Below, piece after piece: positions 44,494-54,700 of a stretch of DNA of 64,000 nucleotides. How positions within the stretch are numbered: position 1 is the first letter of the stretch; every line of letters begins with the position of its first letter. The notes under the pieces are model-generated. The model saw only the letters and a program-made list of their open reading frames with translations. It searched no databases and was not told the origin of the DNA. The position numbers and the translations under genes are program-made. Source of the DNA: Amoebophrya sp. A120 (lineage: Eukaryota; Sar; Dinophyceae; Syndiniales; Amoebophryaceae); contig CAJINV010000016.1 in the NCBI GenBank assembly GCA_905178155.1, positions 1,625,102 through 1,689,101 on the forward strand, read 5' to 3'.

Positions 44494-47120
44494 TCAAATT
44501 ATACGACTTGTTCCGCCTTTGGACTTCCCGCCGGGTGAGGAACTGTCTTTTCCAGCTGCGCCTTCCATCTGGCTCGGATCAATTCGACCTGATGTTTTGT
44601 GTTTTTTTCTGTTACGCTTTTGTCCGTCTGCTACGCATGAAAGAGTCGATGCGCTACCGCTCTTGCAAAAATGCATCACAAATAGAAATCTGTTCATCTT
44701 TTTCTACTTTTTCGTGATGCAATTTCCATTTTGCCACGCAAACGAATCGGGTACCTGGCAGCCAGACCACATTCCGCGCCTGGGGTTGGCCTCTCTCGTT
44801 GGTTTTTACGACAAACTCTACCCACTGCCCAACTTCCGGCTCGCCGTCCTTTTTTTCCTCGACTTGGGCCCTGGGATTTCCAAGTGTTAGTGCTTTACCC
44901 TTGGGGACCCTATACACATAACAAAGTTCTTGGACGAGTAGTTCTTCCGAGTCAACATGTAGTTTTTACCAGGCAACCTTATCAAATCGAAATCTTGCAA
45001 CTCATGCAGCATCGGAAAATGAAAATCAATTCAAACTCAATACTTGTGGATAAAGACGTCCTGGTTGTGGATTTTGTGAGTTTCCAGGCAGTAGATAAAA
45101 CCGTAACCCTATCCAGGAAAAAAAGTGTGTAAGTGTAACTTTCTTTGAGGAACAGCATCACAAATTTGCTCTACATGACAGAGAAAACCTGTCATGCGTG
45201 GTTTGTAAGGGAAAACACACATGAAAAGAGGACTTCGTGGCTGTCTGGCATGACAGGTGTAACTCTGTTGGATCTTCTGCAACACAAATTTACACTTACA
45301 CAGTTTTTTTCTTGCATAAACCCTGCGCCTTGTTGTAACTCTTCAGGTAGCCCATGTATATCCTGTGCAAAAGTATCGCACTCGTATTGCAGTCATGCAT
45401 TACAAATCATCTTGTTAAGGCAAATCAGCATTACAAATTTTATTTCTCATGCTGAGAAAATTTGTAATGCATTTATACGAGTACGATACTTTTGCAATGC
45501 ATAATGTATTTTGGGATCCAATTGTTGGAAGCGTCGTAAAACCTGATATTCATATTGATGAGCGATGTAGTACATTTATGGAACTAAAACTATACGATCC
45601 TAATATCGGATATCTGGTGCTGTTCGCCAGCTCAATATAATTCCGCATGCCAAATGCAAGAAAAAGAATGTGAAACTGTTGAAATGTTGATATTGTGTTT
45701 AGGCATAGAACAAACCCTTCACTGTACCCTGGCAATTTCGAGTCCAGCGGGCTCCCCCCAGCTCCGGGCAGGGGTGGCAGTGGCGGTCCCTTCAACATGC
45801 CTGGTGCCATGAACTGAGCCTGCAGATGGTTTGGCGGCGGAATGGCGGGTGGCTGCAACGCGAGCGAATTCAGGGCGTTCGCCGGGTTATTCGCCGTGCC
45901 CAAAACGGTCGCTATCGGGGCGGATGCCGAGGTGCTTGGGGTTGGCGTGTGGTGACTGGGTGTCGTGCCTGGCGGTGGTGGCGCGCCGTAGTTGCCTGGG
46001 TAGGCGGAGTGACTGCTCTGCTGCATGTGCGCCGGCATAGCGGGTGGTGGTGGGGCCCCGCTGTTGCTGTAGCCCGGCGCGGCACCTCCACCGAAAGATG
46101 AACTACCTCCGTTGAGGTGGTGGGAGGAGGATCCGGGGGGCCCTGGCGGGTAGCCTGCAGGGGCTGTTGGGTTCGGCGGCGCGCTGTAGTGACCGGTGTA
46201 CTGGCTGTAGGCGGCGGAGTACCCACTGTCCGTTGGCGACGGGTGGTGTGAGGAGCTTCCTACAGAATTGGTATGCGCATAACCGCCGTCGCTGTAACCG
46301 CCATCGGGGCCGTAACTCTGGGTGTAATTCGGCGCGCCGGATGTAGTTGCGCCGTAAGTAGAACCTCCACCGTAAGAGCCCGCGGCAGCGCTGTAGCCGG
46401 GAGCAGGGCCAGCAGGTGGAGCTCCGCCTTTTGAGGACGACGACTTCATGCCGCCACCCTTCACTGCGCCAGCGCTTTTTGGCGAATAGCCGTCCTTTCC
46501 ACCGCCCTGGGCGGGGGCAGGAGCTCCCCACTTCCCACCTGATGGTGCAGCGGCAGCAGCTCCGGGGTAGGAGGTAGATGTTGCGCCCTGACTGTAGCCG
46601 CCGTAACCTGGTGCGGAATTTCCGTAGCCGGGAGCGGAGTTAGATGATGGGCCTAAGAAATAGTTTCAATTTGGTTTTGCTTGTAGTCAATAGAATAAGC
46701 ATGCTCACAGTTGACTCTAATTATGACTCTATTCATTGACTCTAATCATGCAAAATCGAATGGACTGAAAGTTTAAGTTTCGTCATGTTGCAACACTCTC
46801 AACATTCATCTTGCTATAGTAACTCCTACCATTCTGCTGGTATCCGCCAGTGCTGTAGGAGTCGTAGCTGGGTCCCTTACCCCCTCCTTTGTCGCTGTAA
46901 CCATAGGAATCGTTTCCGTAGCCATAGTTGCCACCACCGTAGCCGCCGCGGGCCTCACCCTCCGGTCGCATGTGGTGCATCATCTTCGTGAAGTAGATGC
47001 TAGGGTCGTTATACCGCAATTTTCGTTTGTTCTCACTGATCGCCGCGCAATAGAGTTGTATAGGAGGCGTAGGTAACTCAAAAATCGATCCGCAATTCTT
47101 GCGAAGAACCCAGTTTTGAA
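44494..47120 (-). CDS. Cold-shock-domain RNA-binding protein with Gly/Tyr-rich N-terminal region
   Basis: Family role: Y-box/cold-shock domains bind RNA and single-stranded DNA, and act as RNA chaperones or translational masks. The 5' end is uncertain. An open frame runs to about 47120 without ATG (reading FELPTPPIQLYCAAISENKRKLRYNDPS in pieces), and the first in-frame ATG is near 46985 (MMHHMRPEG). The N-terminal part is Gly/Tyr/Ser/Pro-rich and prion-like (GGYGGGNYGYGNDSYGYSDKGG). A canonical GT-AG intron separates NG from PSSNSAPGYG (about 46656-46827). The domain reads MGYLKSYNKAQ-GYGFIYC (RNP1), DVFIHK (RNP2), then HVDSEELLVQELCYVYRVPKGK and GQWVEFVVKTNERGQPQARNV. The tail is Lys/Ser/Gly-rich, ending GGKSKGGTSRII. 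Two introners fall within the domain. Two further small introns (about 44960-45050, about 44640-44750) have uncertain ends. Confidence 0.75.
45110..45318 (-). mobile_element. Introner, family D, at the RNP1 motif
   Basis: 209 bp with exact TSD AACCC. The inverted ends have a purine-rich start (AGGAAAAAAAGTG / AAGAAAAAAACTG) and GTAAGTGTAA. Excision joins NKAQ-GYGFIYC, the RNP1 motif, in frame. Confidence 0.92.
45359..45503 (-). mobile_element. Introner, family A
   Basis: 145 bp with exact TSD ATGTA. On the gene strand it begins TATGCATTGC and ends GCACAGGATA. Excision joins NNWIPK-YMGYLKSY at the first strand of the cold-shock domain. Confidence 0.93.
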
Positions 47121-48780
47121 GATAATGTTAATGCGGTCGCCAGTTCTAAGGTTGCGGCGGTCCTACTCCTGATTTGATGTTTCTTTCCCGATCTTTTCAG
47201 TTTCCTCCCTATAAAACCGCTCGGCGTTGTTTGTTGTCGTGGGTTTCACTACTTACGTTTCGCCGGCTGTAAATTTCAAAAATTTTCGGAAAGATGTTTC
47301 TGTCGATCCACTGTTGCTGGCTGGTCGCGTTGTGGTTGTCCTTGAGAAAAGTCGTTGTCTTTCGCTTTCTTCTCCAAAAAGCTCCTTGCCGTCCCGCTAA
47401 ATAAAACCACCCAGCAGCTCTTCGTATTCTTCCCGTGTGGATGGTCACTCCGCTAAAGCAGTTAGGGAAGTGAAATGACGCTTCACCGAGCTGGTTCAGA
47501 GACGGCTAAGAAATACAGCATGGTAGAACAAGCCTACTGGGGCCAGGAGACTTCTTGCTCAAAGACAGATGAATAGTTTGTCGCGTGCTGTGAGATGAAA
47601 AATCTGTTTCTGCGAATAATGTTCTGCACTAGTGCCCTAATATCCTCTTTAATTTTGTTCTCGTCGGGTGAAACAGCTATGATTCGGGTTATGCTTCCTT
47701 TGAAGATGAATGAAAACTAGCTTTTTTCCACAACTACAACATAGTGTTGTACCAAAATCACTATTCGAAAGAACAGCGCCCACCAAAAATCTTTAATTTT
47801 TCGTCCACATCAATCTATGTGTATTGTGAAATGCGCCTCACAATACAGCACATAAGTACTTGGTCTAACTACGAAATAACTTTGATTTCCACCAAATGAC
47901 GTGCCTGTGATAGGTAATCACGTTCGCAACATGCAACATAGGGTTTTTTGAAGTGAGATTGAGATCCTTTTTCCGTTTTGGTTTTTATTTTAATTTTTCC
48001 GCGGAATCTATACAAGCGTGATGAATCCTCGCGTTGAACAAAGCCAAATACTAGGCATAAGTGCGACCTCATCATGCAGAAAATAGATCGCTCTCGTCTC
48101 AGAGTAGCAGCAATAGTACTGCGCTGAGTTTTTTTCTTGTTTTGTGTCTACCTAGGGTAGAACTGGAGCTTCTGCACTCTTTTTTTCCATTGCATTTTGT
48201 ACCTCAGAAAGCTGTCTTGTTTCCACCAGAAAGGCGGTCAGAAGCCAGCAGCTCGCGCAGTTACTCGTGCGTACTAGGCGTACCGAGACTGGAATCCAAA
48301 TACATGTTTGCATTTTAACACTAGCTCACACATCATCAGTGAAGATCTCCAAAGGTTTCACAGCCCAATTTGAATTAGTATACGGGTTAAAATTTCGTTA
48401 GTACTGTTTGGATCGTTAGATTTGTCTCTCAGGAGATGAACCTTGTTAAATCACAAGTAGCTCGCATCTTCGTATTAATCCTTTACTCTCACTAATTTTT
48501 GGTATACGGATTTTTATAAGACTTCTTAATTCGCACCAGTAGCTCGTACTGCTTTTATTCGTGTTTGAGAGCGATACTTGCAATTTTTTTTCGCAGGACG
48601 TACTTCTGCGCAACATCTTTTGTGATTTAGAGCGAAACTCTTTAGATTTAGAAACGGCTAACAGTAGTTTAGAGCGAAACAGAAACAAACTCGATGAACT
48701 TGATAAAATTGTAAAGAACGACTTGGCGTTATTGAAAAAAAAAATAGCAATGAATATTTTCGCAGCAACCAAGCTGGCTT
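47121..48780. other. Intergenic with one small plus-strand ORF
   Basis: About 1.65 kb, AT-rich. The plus-strand frame 48561-48788 (75 codons) has a heptad-like, charged sequence (LERNSLDLETANSSLERNRN, then LALLKKK). It would be the only plus-strand gene here and overlaps the end of the next gene by 8 bases, so I do not call it. Nothing else is recognised. Confidence 0.35.
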
Positions 48781-51700
48781 TTACGTAACATCCGGCAGCG
48801 TGAGGCCGCTACTTCCTCCCCGTTTCATCCCAGCAGTATTACCACCAGTCACCCCACCGCCAGCTGTCCTAGGTCGCGACATGATCGGCTTGTTACCACC
48901 AGCTCCTCCTGTGCTGCTTTTCCATCCGCTGTGCGCCCAGAGTGAGCTCGGTGGGGGAGCGCCCATCCCGCGGAGTTTTTCCGGGGAGCTGGCGTCGTGG
49001 TCGTTTTCGATGTTGATTTTGTCCAAACCATCTCCCGGGTAGAACAACACTGGTCCTGCGGAATTCCTCTGCTTTGGTCCACCTAAATTCGCTGCTGACT
49101 GGCTGCCATTCATTGTCCCTCCTTTTTGCTCCATCGTTCTGAGTTCGTGCATTTTCTTTTCAAACAGAGAATTATCCTGATTGAAAACGTCCCCACACCA
49201 GACTCAATATGGGCAATCTGCTAGACAAATCAGCCAGCTTTGATTGTTTGGCATGACAAGTTTACCCTCGTAGTGTAACCCTGTTTAGCTAGTTCAGAAG
49301 CATCACAATCCAGCATAGCATGCTGATTCTAGCATCACAAATTCCAAAACACGAACAGAAACTGCCTCTCATGGGTCTCCGCATGAGAAACATTTTCAGC
49401 ATGCAGATTTGCATCACAACTCTGGGGTGGGGACGTTTTTACAAATGATACGACTTCTCACTCATTTGTTCCGGAATCGCCTTGTAGTTCACACTGTCCC
49501 TTCTCACATGCCCGGCTATGAATTGCAAAAGTAACGTACTAGCATAAATTGCAATACAAATTGGCTCAGCATTACAAATTAAATTTGTAATGCGGATTTG
49601 CCATAGGAACGAGATTTGTAATGCATAAATGCAAAGAGTACGAGTACGATACTTTTGCACAGGATACCGGCGGAGGGGTTCCTGCTCAATTGCGGCGTGT
49701 AACCTCCTCCGTCTATCGCGCTGGACATCCCTATGCATTGCAAATAACGTATCGCACTCGTATTAATTGCAAATATGCATGACAATTTTGTTTTTCCTAG
49801 GGCGAAACCGCATTACAAATTCCACTTTCCTTCTTGCCAAAATTTAAATTTGTGATGCATTTTATACTAGTACGATAACGATATCTTTGCAATGCATAAT
49901 CCCAGTACCCGTCCGATTCTTCGACGCGGCGCGACTTGACTGCCCGGAATTCGGTCCACTGGAGCCGGTGAACGGGAATTTTCCGGAGACGGAATTTTCG
50001 TTATCCAGCGTAAAAGTACGTATTGCACTGCAGCTCGCGCACGACAATATGCTCTGCTCTCTTTACCTGATTCTTTCTGCATGACAGAATTCATTTTTGC
50101 ATCTGGAAATAAAATTTGTCATGCAATTCCGACTTCAGACGGTACTTTTGTATTGCATATTCCTGATCCAAGGCCCATCTCATCGACGTCCTTCTCCCGA
50201 CTGCTCCGGTGGACGTCGCCGCGGAGTAAGGTCTACTCGGCGCGGCAGAGGAGAGATTTCCGCCCGCGGTGGAGGGTCGAGTTGATCCGCGGCTGCTGTC
50301 GCCGTGTTGACCATGACCACCAGGAACAGCAGCTCCGGAACTACCACCACCATAGGTCCCCGCAGCCCGGTATTTGCTCAAGTGGTCTCCGATGTTCCTG
50401 TTCGAAGCACTTGTTGTCAAATGCGGCATCCGCTGCCCCAGCAGGTTGAATTCGTACTCATCATTCGGATCTAATTCCGGCTCCCTCGCACCGTTCGGGT
50501 AGCTGAACTGTTGCAAGACCTGGGAAATCGGGGCGTTCAGCAAGTTGTCTTCCGACATGAGGCGGTTGTTTGCCGACGAAGAGGATGTTGCACCACCTCC
50601 ACCACCGCTTGATGTTCCACCACTTCCATCCGTCGTCCCAGCCTGCGGTAGATGGACTTGCAAGGTTGCGTTTTGAAACACCCCATCTGGACCACCAGAA
50701 GTTCCGTTCATCCCTCCATGCCTCGTCGTCGGCGGAGAGGAAGACCCCCTCGTCATGGTGCTGTTGTGTCGGTCTCTTGGACTCCTACTCGCGGACGGCG
50801 GTCTGATCATGTCCGCCTTGTCCCAAATCAGCTCCTCACCGGTGTAAACCGGCCCGCCCCGCACCGGCGTTGTCCGCAACTGCGGGATCACGCCGAAGTT
50901 CGTGCCCTATCCAAGAAAAAAACATTGTAGGTGTAACTTTTTTGGAGGAACAGCATTACAAATCTGTCTGGCATGACAGCAAAAACCTGTCATGCGCAGA
51001 TAGTACGTGAAAACGCCCTTTAATGGACCCTACCATGCATGCCAAGCATGACAGACGCAATCACTTTGCATGTTGCGCATCACAAATTTATACTAACAAC
51101 GTTTTTTTCGTGGGATATGCCCGGGTCACCTTTTACTGTGTCTCCTCGCATCGTCGGAGAATGTATCGTACGAAAAAAGCGTTTCACTGTAAGGATTTTG
51201 CAAGTTTGGCATGACAAGTTCGTTACACATGACAGGGAAAACTTGCCATGCGAGGTTCCTAAGGGAAAACACAGCTAAAAATCGCCTGTCTTGCATGTGT
51301 AGCAAGACAAACACTTCTGAGATACAGTTTCTGCATTACAAGTTTACAGTGAAACAGTGTTTTCTTGCGATAGAATGCGCGGGCGGGCTACTCCCGCGGG
51401 GCGCGTAGCTCGTGATGCTCAACCCCGGGCGACCGGAGGAGCTTATGAACTGCAAAAATGTCTGGGTCTGGAAACTTGTAATGCTAAGAATGAATGATAG
51501 ACGCACTGCAACAAGCAGCTATGCATGACAAATTTTTTGGCTGCCATGTCTTACGTATTCCGCATGGCAAACTGCGTTTTTGCATGACAGATACGAGGGC
51601 TTTTTCGTACCTATGCAACACAGATTCTCGAGTCATGCCAGACAAGCATGACAAACTTGCATTCTTCCAGACCCAGACATTTTTGCAATCCATAGAGCTG

Positions 51701-54700
51701 GGGCGGGACCGGCCTTCGGAGGAAAACTTCTGGGCGGTTTCTCGGAAGTCAAGGGGGCCGAAGTTCGCGACGCCAGGCATGAAGTTGTTGTGCACCGGGT
51801 AGCGATGGAGGTCGTCCACACTGTTTTTTGTGATAGTACAGTACAAATTTTGCACAAAATTATCATAGATTCTGAATCTATCAAATCAAAAAAGAGCTTT
51901 AGTGCACTAGATCGTATGACATACGATCTAGTGCACTAAATGCGTTTCTTCAAATCAAAATCCTCAAATAAATCGTAACAATACGTCAACGGCCTGTCCC
52001 GTTCACTCGTGAACGTCCCACTCGGCCCGGAAATCGGCCTCACTCGCGGTCCTATCGTCTCCGGTAGCTGAGTTGGCACACCCATCGGATACAGGGTGTC
52101 GAGCTGCTCGCGGGCACGCTTCAGAAGCTCGCCCTGATAGTTCTTTTCATATTCAGTAGAGTTTGAGTTTGCATATGCAAATTCATGCATGAATCGACGA
52201 TCCGAGAAAAATTATTTGCCATGCACAGAATCTTCAAGCATGTCCTCGGCAAAACATCAACTTTTGAAGTATACGTCTGTCAGCGAGTTCCCCCATCGGT
52301 TGTGTTGCGAAATTTCTTTCTGCTCCTTCCTTAATTTCGCCAACTCGTCCGCCAGGTAGATTTGGTAGGCCGCCTGCTGCTCCGCTTTCTCCTGTTTTCG
52401 CTTCAAGTGCCCCATTATCAAATGCAAAAATGTCTGGGTCTGGGAGATTGCAAGACTTGTCATGCATATTTTGCATGATCCATAACGCCTGTAATGCATG
52501 GCCTAGCCTCACAGATTTTTAGAGCGCTTCCTCATGCCTATTCCGCATGACAAATGCCATCTCGGCGGAGCACAAAATCTACTCCCCTTGGTGGTCATGC
52601 AATGCAAATCTTTTTCGAATTCAGAGACAGCATCACAAGTTTAGAATCTTCCAGACCCAGACATTTTGACATTTGATACCCATGTCGTCCTCGTACTGGA
52701 TCAAGTCGACCAGTTGCTCCTATCAAAAGAAAAAAGTTCGTCGCGATCACTCATCGGCATTTTTGCAATACAAAAAATGCCTGTCATGCGTAAAAATGCA
52801 TCACAGCCAAACTTCATAAGGGATTTCCCTTGTGTTTCTGCAATACAAGGAAAAGTTGTGATGCTAAAAAAATTTGTAATGCAAAATTTCCAAGGCAGTG
52901 ACTGTGACAAACTTTTTTCTTTCCATAGCTCTCGCTGCATCTTCATAAACGTTTGCCTCAGCACCTCCATCCTCGTCAGCCGGTCAATGGCATCGTGGTA
53001 GAGGCGGTCGAAGACATTTTCGTGTGTGTTCTTCACGACCCAATTCAGCTGCTCACCGAGCTTCTTGCGCATCGCAAGGGCTCCTTCTCGGGCTTTCTTC
53101 GGGTCGGCGAGCAGGGCTTCGATTTGCATCTGTTGTGGTGAGAAGGTGAGGAGTTCATTTGGAATTATTTGGCATTTGTGATGATCTGCGGAAGTCGAAA
53201 TGTCAACACAATAGAAAATCCGCGAAATTTCAAAATTTTATTTTTATCGGAGCTGTGAACAGGAGAAAGACATGAGAGCTGTCAAAACACTCCATCTACG
53301 TGAAACGAAAGCCTAACCAGGTGCTGGGATACAAGCCTTCAGCTCTGGACTTTTTTCTCACAACCTTGTTCAAAACATATCCGCGAAATTTCAAAATTTC
53401 ATTTTTATCGAAAAAGCAAATCCACGGAATTTCAAAATTTTATTTTTATTCGCATCAAAAATCACAACAAGCGCGTTTCTGCTGTAGCGAAAAACACAAA
53501 AAAAAAATACTATTTTTGTACCTGCAACTCCTGCAGCGCCGCCTGTAGCTTCTCAATTTCCGCTTTTAACCGCTTGATTTCCTCATCCCTTTGCCGGATG
53601 ATCTCCAGCAATTCCTTCTCCCTATCCTCCTGTTTTCTCCTCGCGGCTTCACTGCCCTCCCCGTCGGCATATCAAATGTAAAAATGTCTGGAAGAATGCA
53701 TGTTTGTCATGCTTGTCTGGCATGACTCTCAAATCTGTCATGCACGTTACCCAAGAGCGCCATTTTTCTGCCATGCAGAAACGCAGTTTGTCATGCAGAC
53801 TAGGCAACACCTAGAAGCTCAGAAACTTCTCATGCTGAGCCAGCACTTGTGGCTTCCTCATGATATGCCACCCAGCATCACAAGTTTCCAGACCCAGACA
53901 TTTTTACATTTGATACGGCAAGTTGTTTTTTCAACTTGTCCATCTCAGCCTGCATTTCTTTCCGGACTTTGTCCTCGACGGATTTCCTCGTATCGGAATC
54001 CACATCGCTCGTGTTCCCCTTCATGCCTTTCTTCCTCGCGTTGGCCATGAACATCTTCATGGCCATCCGCTCCATCTCCGCAATAGCCTGCTCCGCGCGG
54101 GATCGCTCAGCTTCCAAGGCAATTTCGAGGTCGGCGCACTGTCGTGGCGATAGAGTGGTATGGATAAGTTTCCTCAAAAAATCGCGTGACGATGCTAAAG
54201 CTTGTCATGGACCAAACTTGTCATGGACAAACCGTGCCAAGAGTCCGTTCTGTCATGTAGATATCGCACAGTCAAACTCAAAATTCGCAAGAACAGTTCG
54301 CACTTACCTTCTGCAGCGCCTCCTTCCTCCCCTGGTGCATACTGGACATGACAGCGCGGATCATCAACATCTTCGTCCGGTACTGTTTAAAAGTAGACCC
54401 GGGCTTCGGCAACATCTTCCCGACCGCGTTCCGCAATATCGTATCCTGTCTTTGCACGGGCGCATTTGCTGCACCCGCGCCAGACCCTGCTCCACCCTCG
54501 ACGGACACTTTTCCACCAGCGGAGGACTGCTGCTGTTGCAACTTCCTGGCTTCTTCCAGTTCCTTCTCTTTCTATGCAATACAACTTTCCTGCACATGTT
54601 CATGTACAAAATGCATCACAAATTTTACCAAGTTGGAGCATGCCACTTGTCATGCTGAATAGCATTGGAAGAAAAGTTTGTCATGCAGAAACCACATTTG

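Noticed and set aside
46783-47019. Taking the N-terminal frame start at 47019 as the start codon of the cold-shock gene
   Set aside because: The codon there is TTG, and the frame stays open upstream to about 47120, so the real start is unresolved.
48561-48788. Plus-strand 75-codon frame with heptad-like pattern
   Set aside because: It overlaps the coding end of the minus-strand gene and lies in AT-rich sequence. It has no homology I recognise.
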